The notes below the pieces were generated by a model. That model was not told the origin of the DNA. It did not search any database and saw only the letters and a program-made list of their open reading frames with translations. From contig JAZRTT010000011.1 of assembly GCA_045652125.1 (NCBI GenBank), positions 1 to 63,632 on the forward strand: a DNA stretch of 63,632 bases, given 5' to 3'. Below are positions 32,448-40,180 of this stretch, in pieces. Source of the DNA: Avoscillospira sp045652125. GTDB lineage: Bacteria > Bacillota > Clostridia > Oscillospirales > Oscillospiraceae. Made by a program: the position numbers and the translations under genes. Each line of letters opens with the position of its first letter. Position 1 is the stretch's first letter.

Positions 32448-34057
32448 TGGAAAATTTCTATGATGTGATCGTGGTTGGCGGCGGCCCTGCAGGGCTGACT
32501 GCCGCCCTCTACCTCGCCCGGGCAAAATATCGGGTGCTGGTCTTGGAGAAAGAGCAGTTCGGCGGTCAGATCTCCATTACCCATGAGGTCGTCAATTATC
32601 CCGGCATTGCGAAAACCAGCGGAAAGGCTCTGACCGATACCATCCAAAAGCAGGCAGAAGCCTTTGGCGCAGAATTTATACTGGCAGACGCCACCGGCTT
32701 TGATCTGAAAGGTGATGTTAAAACTGTCCGTACCGATCGGGGCGATTATCTCTGCCTTGGTGTGTTGCTGGCCACCGGCGCCCATCCCAGAACTGTGGGC
32801 TTTCAGGGAGAAGAAGAACACAAGGGCCACGGCGTCGCCTACTGTGCCACCTGTGACGGAGAGTTTTTCACCGGAAAAGACATTTATGTAGTAGGCGGTG
32901 GTTACGCCGCCGCGGAAGAAAGCGTATTTTTGACCAAATTTGCCCGGCATGTGACCATCCTCATCCGGAAAGATGATTTTTCCTGTGCCGCTTCCGTGGC
33001 AGATCAGGCCAGAAATCACGAAAAGATCACAGTTCTGGCCAATACGGTGATGGAAGAAGTTTCCGGAGAAAACGGGCTTAACTATGCCCGATACAAAAAC
33101 ACCGTCACCGGAGAGGTGACGGAAGTAAACAGTCCCAACGGTGAAACCTTCGGCGTCTTTGTCTTTGCCGGATATGCCCCTGCCACAGAAATGCTCCAAG
33201 GTGCGGTGGAACTGAACGAACAGGGCTATATCGTAACGGACAATTCCCAGAAAACCAATGTGGACGGTGTGTATGCCGCAGGCGATGTGTGCATCAAGCC
33301 CCTGCGGCAGGTAGTAACCGCCACTGCCGATGGTGCGCTGGCGGCAACGGAGCTGGAAAAATATGTGGCAGCCGTCCAGCGAAAGACCGGCCTGCGTGCC
33401 GAGATACCGGTGGCAAAAGCACCGGATGCAGCCAAAGCGCAGGAAACTGACGGACTTTTTACCGCCGAAATGCAGCAGCAATTGGATACGGTATTTGCCC
33501 GGATGGAGCGTTCTTTGGTTCTGAAATTGTATCTGGATTCCCGTCCTGTGTCCAAGGAACTGGAACAGTTTATCACCGACCTGGCAGCGTTATCCGATAA
33601 GCTGACGGTTTTCGTTGAAGATCGCAGCGCATCGGCTCTGCACACGCCCTGTGTCCGTGTGTGCAGAGCCGACGGCAGCGAAACGGGACTGGCTTTCCAC
33701 GGTGTCCCAGGCGGTCACGAATTCACTTCCTTTATCCTTGGTCTGTACAACGCCGCAGGTCCGGGGCAGGCTATAGGAGAGGATACCAAACAGCAGATCG
33801 CAGCCATCACCGAACCCCGGGACATGAAAGTCCTCGTCACCCTGTCTTGTACCATGTGTCCGGACTTGGTGGTTGCCGCGCAGCGCATCGCCGCGGAAAA
33901 CCCTTATGTAAAAGCCGAGGTCTATGACATTCGTCATTTTGCGGATTTGAAAGAACGATACAACGTCATGAGTGTTCCTTGTCTGGTGATCGATGACGAT
34001 ATCGTTACCTTTGGGAAAAAGAATCTGGATCAAATTTTACAATTGTTTGCAAATTGA
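32447..34057 (+). CDS. ahpF: AhpF-like peroxiredoxin reductase with the thioredoxin-fold domain at the C-terminus
   Basis: 536 residues. The N-terminal thioredoxin-reductase unit (about 1-310) has FAD site VVGGGPAGLTAALYLA, redox Cys pair YCATCDGEFF, NADPH site VVGGGYAAAEE, and ATADGALAA near its end. A linker and two tandem thioredoxin-like folds follow (about 340-536), the second with CTMC (SCTMCPDLVVAAQ). In classical AhpF the equivalent CHNC tandem fold is at the N-terminus, so the order is inverted. It should pass NAD(P)H electrons through CTMC to AhpC. Confidence 0.9.
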   Translation: MENFYDVIVVGGGPAGLTAALYLARAKYRVLVLEKEQFGGQISITHEVVNYPGIAKTSGKALTDTIQKQAEAFGAEFILADATGFDLKGDVKTVRTDRGDYLCLGVLLATGAHPRTVGFQGEEEHKGHGVAYCATCDGEFFTGKDIYVVGGGYAAAEESVFLTKFARHVTILIRKDDFSCAASVADQARNHEKITVLANTVMEEVSGENGLNYARYKNTVTGEVTEVNSPNGETFGVFVFAGYAPATEMLQGAVELNEQGYIVTDNSQKTNVDGVYAAGDVCIKPLRQVVTATADGALAATELEKYVAAVQRKTGLRAEIPVAKAPDAAKAQETDGLFTAEMQQQLDTVFARMERSLVLKLYLDSRPVSKELEQFITDLAALSDKLTVFVEDRSASALHTPCVRVCRADGSETGLAFHGVPGGHEFTSFILGLYNAAGPGQAIGEDTKQQIAAITEPRDMKVLVTLSCTMCPDLVVAAQRIAAENPYVKAEVYDIRHFADLKERYNVMSVPCLVIDDDIVTFGKKNLDQILQLFAN

Positions 34058-34227
34058 TCCGCTGCCCCGGTTTGATACAGCAGCGGCAGTCCCATAAAAT
34101 AGGCTGTTCCCTCAGCACCTTTATGTTTTCGTAGAATTTACCATGAAAGCTGTCGGATATTCTGATTTTCACAGGGAAATCTATTGTTGCGGTACCCAAA
34201 CAATAAGGTTTTAGGAGATGAAGAAAG

Positions 34228-34335
34228 ATGAGTTCCAGAAACAACAACCAGCTGAATATCCCCGAGGCTCGGGAAGCTATGGACCAGTTCAAGATGGAAG
34301 CTGCCCGTGACGAGGATGTACCCACTCCATCTTAA
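34228..34335 (+). CDS. Short SASP-like ORF (truncated alpha/beta-type spore protein)
   Basis: 35 residues. NQLNIPEAREAMDQFKMEAA matches the N-terminal half of clostridial alpha/beta small acid-soluble spore proteins that coat spore DNA. The usual continuation (a GYNGDLTSR...GGEMV-like half) is missing; instead it ends RDEDVPTPS. AGGAGATG lies about 9 bases upstream, so it could be translated. It is either a remnant or a miniature relative. It is too short for automated gene calls. Confidence 0.55.
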   Translation: MSSRNNNQLNIPEAREAMDQFKMEAARDEDVPTPS

Positions 34336-34374
34336 ACTTTACTTAACAAGACGACCGGCCCACATAGAATTACC

Positions 34375-34403
34375 CCCCGGCGTGATGCTCCATCACACCG
34401 GGG
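34375..34403. terminator. Hairpin after the SASP-like ORF
   Basis: CCCCGGCGTGATG, loop CTC, CATCACACCGGGG: 13 bp with one mismatch. There is no T-tract directly after, so termination is uncertain. The stem core CCGGTGTG recurs in the terminator at 45866-45893. Confidence 0.5.
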
Positions 34404-34438
34404 ATCCCCTAAAAAAACAATTCACATAAAGATATTAA

Positions 34439-34482
34439 CAATAGAGGCGGCAATGAGGTTAAATCTCTCTGCCACCTCTATT
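34439..34482. terminator. Hairpin at island left edge
   Basis: AATAGAGGCGGCA pairs with TGCCACCTCTATT (one mismatch), with a partly paired interior. It ends the minus-strand membrane-protein gene; only a weak T-rich tail is present. Confidence 0.5.
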
Positions 34483-34520
34483 CTATTAGGTTTTGAAACA
34501 TATGATAGTTTCTAAGAACA

Positions 34521-35132
34521 TTATCTTTTAGTTGGAACAGTCTCCCAATTTTCTTTATTTGCATCAATAAGATATAATGCATAGATTGACTCTGGAGATT
34601 GTTTTAAAAACTCATTAATTGTAATTTCATTCTTCATTTGAATGCTGGTATTGTGTTTAACTTTCTTTTGGAGTTTTCTTGGATTAAGATGCAGGAAAAC
34701 ATACGAAGTAAACAAGCGTTGCAAACTTTCTGCGTGTTGCAAATACTTGTTGCTATCCTCACGATCAAATAACTGATATTCGTATACCAGAAAATCTAAA
34801 ACCACATTTCTGTAGCCCCTATATGCCAGGGGCTTGTCGGAACCAAAATTATCGTGCTGATCAATGTTTGGAAAGTAAAATCTACCTGTTTCAATCAGAG
34901 CAGAAAGTTCAGCAAGATGTGTCTTTTTCTCGCTTCCCTCATTTGCTGTCTTTAGCTGTGTAATTACTTTGATAACAGCACCATGCCAAGCAACCACATC
35001 TTGATAGTATTGATATGTAAGCTCGTATTTCTTGGTGTTGCTAATGACGCTATATAGCAATGCCAGAAGCGCAACTATTAGCGAAATTCCTGATATCCAA
35101 TCTGAAAATGTCATGTTTGCCACGCCTCTCAT
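34521..35132 (-). CDS. Membrane-anchored protein of unknown function
   Basis: 203 residues from the first ATG; an ATG six codons later (MTFSDWISG) has GAGG 10 bases upstream and is an alternative. One transmembrane helix near the N-terminus (WISGISLIVALLALLYSVI) is followed by a mostly helical cytoplasmic region. It is A+T-rich compared with the housekeeping genes and resembles single-TM small proteins in defence islands, but I do not recognise a family. It is the last gene on the minus strand after the toxin gene (26 bases), so co-expression with that pair is possible. Confidence 0.6.
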   Translation of the reverse strand: MRGVANMTFSDWISGISLIVALLALLYSVISNTKKYELTYQYYQDVVAWHGAVIKVITQLKTANEGSEKKTHLAELSALIETGRFYFPNIDQHDNFGSDKPLAYRGYRNVVLDFLVYEYQLFDREDSNKYLQHAESLQRLFTSYVFLHLNPRKLQKKVKHNTSIQMKNEITINEFLKQSPESIYALYLIDANKENWETVPTKR

Positions 35133-35158
35133 TACCTTTCTAAATCCTGGTTTATTAC

Positions 35159-35866
35159 CTATGGAAGCACATCTTTGATATAGGTCTTTACTGCAAGATA
35201 CACCTCCTCAAAGGGAGGCTTATATACCCCACCCTCGAAGCGGAATTTCTCATAAGAGTGCTGCAATTCTTGGGGCCGATGGAGAAAGCCATGAAAAGCA
35301 TCCAATGTTCTGCCACTGCTTTTCAATGTCTGAAGAACATCAGTCTTATCAAACTGAAAAACCTTTGAAATATAGTACAGATCCACTACATCCTTTACTC
35401 TCCGAAAAACCTTATCCGTAGAGATAACAGCTACTTTGTCCGCAATCATCTGGGCGGAGGATACGCCACAAAACCGAAGCCCCTCTACCTCATAAATCTT
35501 AGTGGGGGGAATAGGGCGGTTCACATCTATATCCATAGAGAACACAACTTCATCGGTATCTTTATCCTTCAAATCAAAACCGGCAGAACGACCTTCTCCG
35601 TATGGCCTGAAAATACTTACATCCAAATCAATGCCGCTGTTCCGCAATGCGCTTTGCAGAGATTCTACCATCTGCTCACCGGTGGGTGGAGTATCGGAGT
35701 TCCAATTAGCATCGATATCAACAGTATGGCGTGTGTCTTCAGCATATCCGGCCTCCATCAAGCAGGCTTTCAGCACCATAGAGCCCTTAAAGCTGATAGG
35801 GATTCCGCTGTCATAGATTGCTTTCATCACAGCATACATCAATTTTTCTTCTGCGGTAAGCTTCAT
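35159..35866 (-). CDS. AbiEii/AbiGii-like nucleotidyltransferase toxin
   Basis: 235 residues. The early segment GIPISFKGSMVLKACLMEAGYAEDTRHTVDIDANW has the KGS...R-T-DID pattern of the AbiEii/AbiGii nucleotidyltransferase toxin fold (metal Asp pair in DID). Later FSMDIDVN and a helical tail (DKVAVISTDKVFRRVKDVVDLYYI) are also typical. Such toxins modify tRNA or other targets until neutralised. The ATG at 35866 has GAGGTGG upstream, overlapping the antitoxin stop region. The pairing with an HTH antitoxin suggests an abortive-infection TA system. Confidence 0.82.
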   Translation of the reverse strand: MKLTAEEKLMYAVMKAIYDSGIPISFKGSMVLKACLMEAGYAEDTRHTVDIDANWNSDTPPTGEQMVESLQSALRNSGIDLDVSIFRPYGEGRSAGFDLKDKDTDEVVFSMDIDVNRPIPPTKIYEVEGLRFCGVSSAQMIADKVAVISTDKVFRRVKDVVDLYYISKVFQFDKTDVLQTLKSSGRTLDAFHGFLHRPQELQHSYEKFRFEGGVYKPPFEEVYLAVKTYIKDVLP

Positions 35867-35876
35867 ACCAACCACC

Positions 35877-36527
35877 TCAATTTCCGTAATACTCGATTGC
35901 TTCGTGAGCTAAGCGGTCAAATCGGTCCTGATATTCGGGAGCAACAGAAATTCCATCAAAGCTCTCACCATTTCGGTAATAATACTTGCTGATGGCCTCT
36001 GTAATTCCCTGCATATCTAAAATAGCTTCATTAGCAAGGGCATCGGTTACAGTTCTGCTAAAATCGGTAAATCGCAAACCATTCTTTTCCCTTGTGCTGT
36101 GGGAACTGATTCGATTGCCCAACACAACTACACCGTTGAACCGGGAAAGGGCATCATCCCCATAAACCCATACCAAGTATTCATCGCTGCGTCCGCCAAA
36201 GGTTCCTTGGCACATCAGTGCAGCATCTAAGGCAAATACAGCTGTTTCTCCAATGCAATCACGCACGGCTCTCAGCCAGGCAGTTGCGCCCACATAATCA
36301 CGCCGCTTAGGAAGATCACGCTTTTGGGGATCATACTTGGGGAGCACCTTTGTCTTCCTGTTCGCAAGGTCTGATTGGATGCAGCTCTCCAACAGGTTCA
36401 TCATATACTCCGGTGGCGTACGAACTCCGGCTTCCCAATTCTGGACAGTGCGAAAGGGAATATTATATCGTGCAGCAAACTCACTTTGGGTGTCACCCAA
36501 GAGTGTTCTCATTTCACGAATGTTCAT
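35877..36527 (-). CDS. HTH-domain antitoxin of the AbiE-like pair
   Basis: 216 residues. The N-terminal helix-turn-helix (about 2-45) reads IREMRTLLGDTQSEFAARYNIPFRTVQNWEAGVRTPP. The remaining ~150 residues are unlike classical AbiEi but are encoded just upstream of the toxin (stop to toxin ATG about 10 bases). GAGGTG lies 7 bases before the ATG. A perfect palindrome sits between its -35 and -10 boxes, indicating autoregulation. The downstream domain is not recognised. Confidence 0.75.
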   Translation of the reverse strand: MNIREMRTLLGDTQSEFAARYNIPFRTVQNWEAGVRTPPEYMMNLLESCIQSDLANRKTKVLPKYDPQKRDLPKRRDYVGATAWLRAVRDCIGETAVFALDAALMCQGTFGGRSDEYLVWVYGDDALSRFNGVVVLGNRISSHSTREKNGLRFTDFSRTVTDALANEAILDMQGITEAISKYYYRNGESFDGISVAPEYQDRFDRLAHEAIEYYGN

Positions 36528-36546
36528 GTTCTTTCACCTCGTATAT

Positions 36547-36576
36547 ATAATACACCCAATGGGTGTATTTAGTCAA
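36547..36576 (-). promoter_or_regulatory. TA promoter with embedded operator palindrome
   Basis: Minus-strand TTGACT (36576-36571) and TATTAT (36552-36547) are 18 bases apart. Between and over them lies AATACACCC-AAT-GGGTGTATT (36549-36569), a perfect 9-bp inverted repeat, a good candidate site for the HTH antitoxin. Confidence 0.7.
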
Positions 36577-36651
36577 CTGTTTTACTCTAAAGTGTACTCC
36601 AACACTTTTTTCTCATAAATCAGCGAATATATTGGAGTTAAAAGCAGATAT

Positions 36652-36875
36652 ATGTTCCCTACAAGTCGAGGCGATTGTCCCCATTTGGACACTATCGCCC
36701 CATCGGCTCATGTGAGTTTTTGATCAGCTTAACCGATGGGTCTTCAAAGCAAGTCAGCCGATGGGTTGATGCCGCAAAATCCTTAGGAATTGCAATGGCT
36801 CCCGGGATCGCACTATGTTCCTGTAGAACAAAACAGCCGGCTGGGAAGCACCCATCGGCTGATCCTCAAAACGGC
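36652..36875 (+). repeat. Island-flanking structured repeat, copy 1
   Basis: Similar along its length to 46952-47175 in the same orientation. Shared blocks include TTCCCTACAA, CCCATCGG-TCATGTG, AGCTTAACCGA, AATTGCAA, GTTCCTGTAGAACAAAA and CACCCATCGGCT. It can fold: CCCATCGG pairs with CCGATGGG, CAGCCGATGGGT with ACCCATCGGCTG, and GTTC-CTGTA-GAAC forms an inner hairpin. No convincing ORF is shared by both copies. Confidence 0.75.
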
Positions 36876-36955
36876 TTCATTAGCGCCTTGTATCCCCTCT
36901 CCTTTTTGGTGGCTTTCCTGTAAAGGACATTCATTTTGCCGAAATACTCATTTCA

Positions 36956-36984
36956 TTGTAAAAATACCGCATTTATGCTATAAT
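36956..36984 (+). promoter_or_regulatory. SigA-type promoter for the helicase / type III R-M operon
   Basis: TTGTAA, 17 bases, TATAAT with TGC extending the -10. It lies about 97 bases before the helicase ATG and just after repeat copy 1. Confidence 0.6.
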
Positions 36985-37080
36985 ATGCAAAACCTGTCTC
37001 CACGAGAATACGCAATTTGTTTGTCATTGCTCCACAACCGGTCAGCACCGACCGTTATCGAAAAAAGAGGAGAGAAAAGC

Positions 37081-39741
37081 ATGCAGCAAACGCCATTCCA
37101 CGCTTATTACGCAGCCAGAACTTTGGCCAATCTGAGCTGTGATGAACTGCTTTTGCCCGTCTTTGCCTCCTCCGATATTAAGGTGTACCCTTTTCAAATT
37201 GCTGCTGCAGGGTTTGCGTTGCGTTCTCCCTATCAAAAAGGCGTGATCCTCTGCGATGAAGCCGGTATGGGAAAAAGCCACGAAGCCATGCTTATCATGG
37301 CGCAGCGTTGGATGGAGGGGCACACCAAAATCCTCTTATGCATCCCCAATGCCGACCTTCTGTGCCAGTGGACGAAGCTGCTTGACAGACATTATACCGT
37401 TCCCTATGTGGTGTTGACCAACGCACGGGAGTGGAACGAATGCACCAACGCAGACAATTCAAACGGCTTTGAGCAATTTGGCATTGTGATCACAACCTAT
37501 GATTTTGCGGCAGAGCATGAAGCTGATGCGACTTCCATCCCTTGGGATCTGGTGGCTTTTGAGGAAGCAAATGTGCTCTCAAGTGTTTATCAGGATGGAA
37601 GCAAGCAGGCAAAGACGCTCCACCGCATAGCAGGAAATGCGTTCAAACTCCTTCTGACCGGAACACCCATCGAAAAGAACATCATGGATCTGTATGGCCT
37701 TATCTGGTTTATCGATGATACCATACTGCCGGATGAACGGGAGTTCCTGGCTCGTTATTTACGGAAACCGGAAAACTACCCTGAGCTTGCTGAAAGGGTC
37801 AGCAAATACTGTTTCCGTACCCTGCGCTCACAGGCAAAAGGCTACGCAAAAATTCCGGAGCGCGTTTTGCTCACCGTCGAATATCTGCCATCCAACGAAG
37901 AACAGCACCTCTATGACCGGCTTTATGCCTATATCAACAAACCAAACAAGCTGGCCTTTCCCGAAATGGAAACCTATGATCTGGCACTTCGCCTGTTGAG
38001 CTTGCAGAGTTCCTCCACAGCGGCGATTGCCCAGACCTTAAAAGGTGTAATCAAGAGACTGGGTGCAATGGAACAGGCTCAGGATGAAATTGCAGAGCTA
38101 CAGACCATTTTGGATATCTGCAATACCATCCAAACCGACACCAAAGCAAAAGAACTGCTTCGGGTACTGGAAAAAGGCTTTTCCCTGCTTAGAAAATCAG
38201 GCGCACCAAAGAAAGCAGTTGTGTTCACCGAGAGCGTGGAAACGCAGAAAATGCTTCTTGCCTTGATCGGTGCAAAGTATAAGACCGTTGTCTACAATGG
38301 AACAGCCGACTATTCTGCAATACGGCAATTCAAGCAGGATGGCGAAGTGTTGATTTCCACGGACAACGGCGCAAAAGGTTTCAATCTGGAGAGTGCATCC
38401 TTCGTAGTGCATTATGACCTGCTCTACAACACTCTGAAAATGGAACAGCGGATCGACCGCTGTCACCGCATTGGACAGGAGAATGATGTCCTGTCTGTGG
38501 CCTTTATCAATCAGAATAATTTTGCCGATGTTCGGAAATTGGAGTTGGTCAGCAAACGCACTCTGGTATCCGACGGTGTGTTTGGCATCAGTGATGATAT
38601 CATCGGCGGTTTCACCAACGATCTGTCCGGTGCCTTTGAGGTGTTAGCCGCCCAGTTCCGTACAAAAGCGCAGGTGGAAGCAGATTATCAGAAGATCCTC
38701 AAAGCCAGAACGACGGAGAATAAGCAGCTCCTTGCATCTGCGGAAGATGTGCTGTTCACCACATTCACCAAGGAGCTGGCCGATCACATACGCCTGACGC
38801 CCCAATACATTGATGAACGCACAAAAGAATTGAACGCCTCTCTGTGGGAGCTGGCAAAGTGGTTCTTTGCGCGTTATAATGAAAATCACACCGATTGCTA
38901 CTATGTGATCGATGATGAGATGAAAACCATTACCGCTACAAACTACGAAACGCTCCCCACCCTGTTTTATTACTGGGATGGCAGCAGGAATAAGAAGTAT
39001 CAAAGTCAGAAGCAATATGGCATGGCAGCGGATTTCAAGCCCAGATACGGCCGAATTACGCTGACAAGTATCATTGGGCGAGGTATTATTCATGAGTTGG
39101 AATGCCCGGACAGCGGTGTGCTGACAGTTCAGTCTGATACTGCACCATATACGATTGGCCTGTATCACATCACGCTGTTTTCCGGAAAGCGGTCTGTTGC
39201 GGAACATTCGATTTTGGTCGGCAAAAATGAGTCCGGGGAAATACTGACAGCCGAGCAATGCTTAGCCTTGCTTTCAAAACCGGTATTGCAGTTTTCACAA
39301 AGCGAGCACGCCGCACCCCACTGGCTAAAATCCGGCAGCACAGCACACGCTCTTGACCGGTTTGTTCCTGTTGAGGAACTGATTGCCACACAGATGCAGA
39401 GGTTTTCACCAATCTATCAGGAAGAACTGGCTCGATTGAAGCTGCATACAGCCGCGAAGAAAGTAGGACTCGCAAAAGAAATCGACATTCTGGAAAATCG
39501 GCTTCAGAAACTGGAAGCAGAGCGCGAAAGTATTACCAATGATCGTTTACGCTTGTTGGCTATGGACAAGCAGATCAATCAGCTTCGCCGGGAATACAAG
39601 TCCAAACAGGAAAGCCAATTCTTCGATGCAATGCGCCTGGATCTGGAACTGGAGGAACAGGTGAAGGCTTTTTCTGAGAAGGAAAAGCTGACCGCAAAAG
39701 TCGTTAGAGAATTTGTCGTTCAGGTAACAGGTAACAGGTAA
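37081..39741 (+). CDS. SNF2-type DEAD/DEAH helicase of a restriction operon
   Basis: 886 residues from ATG 37081, which has AGAGGAGAG six bases upstream. Walker A is CDEAGMGKSHEA (about 59-70). The Walker B/DEAH position reads FEEAN (about 160-164), where SNF2 relatives usually have DEAH. LLLTGTPIEKN is motif III, and the helicase-C end is VLISTDNGAKGFNLESA and QRIDRCHRIGQ. The C-terminal ~330 residues are unfamiliar and end in a charged coiled coil. Similar helicases precede type III mod/res genes in Clostridia, and the role is probably in defence. Confidence 0.85.
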   Translation: MQQTPFHAYYAARTLANLSCDELLLPVFASSDIKVYPFQIAAAGFALRSPYQKGVILCDEAGMGKSHEAMLIMAQRWMEGHTKILLCIPNADLLCQWTKLLDRHYTVPYVVLTNAREWNECTNADNSNGFEQFGIVITTYDFAAEHEADATSIPWDLVAFEEANVLSSVYQDGSKQAKTLHRIAGNAFKLLLTGTPIEKNIMDLYGLIWFIDDTILPDEREFLARYLRKPENYPELAERVSKYCFRTLRSQAKGYAKIPERVLLTVEYLPSNEEQHLYDRLYAYINKPNKLAFPEMETYDLALRLLSLQSSSTAAIAQTLKGVIKRLGAMEQAQDEIAELQTILDICNTIQTDTKAKELLRVLEKGFSLLRKSGAPKKAVVFTESVETQKMLLALIGAKYKTVVYNGTADYSAIRQFKQDGEVLISTDNGAKGFNLESASFVVHYDLLYNTLKMEQRIDRCHRIGQENDVLSVAFINQNNFADVRKLELVSKRTLVSDGVFGISDDIIGGFTNDLSGAFEVLAAQFRTKAQVEADYQKILKARTTENKQLLASAEDVLFTTFTKELADHIRLTPQYIDERTKELNASLWELAKWFFARYNENHTDCYYVIDDEMKTITATNYETLPTLFYYWDGSRNKKYQSQKQYGMAADFKPRYGRITLTSIIGRGIIHELECPDSGVLTVQSDTAPYTIGLYHITLFSGKRSVAEHSILVGKNESGEILTAEQCLALLSKPVLQFSQSEHAAPHWLKSGSTAHALDRFVPVEELIATQMQRFSPIYQEELARLKLHTAAKKVGLAKEIDILENRLQKLEAERESITNDRLRLLAMDKQINQLRREYKSKQESQFFDAMRLDLELEEQVKAFSEKEKLTAKVVREFVVQVTGNR

Positions 39742-39760
39742 CAAGTAACAGTTAACAGGT
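39723..39760. repeat. GTAACAG heptad repeats, left of the four-helix gene
   Basis: Successive GGTAACA, GGTAACA, GGTAACA, AGTAACA and GTTAACA units. The first units encode the helicase C-terminus VTGNR and supply its TAA stop. Confidence 0.8.
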
Positions 39761-39762
39761 GA

Positions 39763-40122
39763 ATGTATATGGAAAACACAGTACTAAATAAAAGCATGGA
39801 CTTCTCTGTGAGAATTGTTCGGCTGTATCAGTATTTATCCGACAAGAAAAAGGAATTTGTTATGTCAAAGCAGCTGTTACGCTGCGGCACTAGTGTCGGA
39901 GCAAATTTGCGGGAAGCAAAATATGCACAAAGCACGAATGACTTTATCAGCAAAAATTCTATTGCCTTGAAAGAGATTTCCGAAACAGAATACTGGCTTG
40001 AACTGCTGTACAAAACCGAATACCTGTCGCAAGCAGAATTTGAATCAATTCAGGCAGACTGTGCGGAAATAGCCAAAATGCTCACAGCAATCGTAAAAAC
40101 CACAAAGACAAATAACAGGTAA
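39763..40122 (+). CDS. Four-helix bundle protein (23S rRNA-intervening-sequence protein family)
   Basis: 119 residues. The family core is clear: MDFSVRIVRLYQYLSDKKKEFVMSKQLLRCGTSVGANLREA, then FISKNSIALKEISETEYWLELLY. Such proteins form pentamers, and their biological role is unresolved; they are often found as small insertions beside defence or rRNA loci. GTAACAG-type repeats flank it on both sides, and it is a free-standing gene between helicase and mod. An ATG two codons later is an alternative start. Confidence 0.9.
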   Translation: MYMENTVLNKSMDFSVRIVRLYQYLSDKKKEFVMSKQLLRCGTSVGANLREAKYAQSTNDFISKNSIALKEISETEYWLELLYKTEYLSQAEFESIQADCAEIAKMLTAIVKTTKTNNR

Positions 40123-40163
40123 CAGTTTGTAGATAACTGTTAACTGTTACCTGTTAACTGTTA
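40113..40163. repeat. Right-hand TAACAG repeats with 13-bp inverted arms
   Basis: TAACAGGTAACAG (40113-40125) and its exact reverse complement CTGTTACCTGTTA (40144-40156), with further CTGTTAA units. The first unit overlaps the stop codon of the four-helix gene, mirroring the left side. Confidence 0.85.
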
Positions 40164-40180
40164 ATTAAAGGAGAAGCACT

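Noticed and set aside
34375..34403. Stem as evidence of a shared mobile element with 45866-45893
   Set aside because: Only a CCGGTGTG core is shared; too little to propose common origin.
36675..36923. 82-codon frame inside the flanking repeat copy 1
   Set aside because: The equivalent frame is not kept in copy 2 at 46952-47175, and there is no ribosome site.
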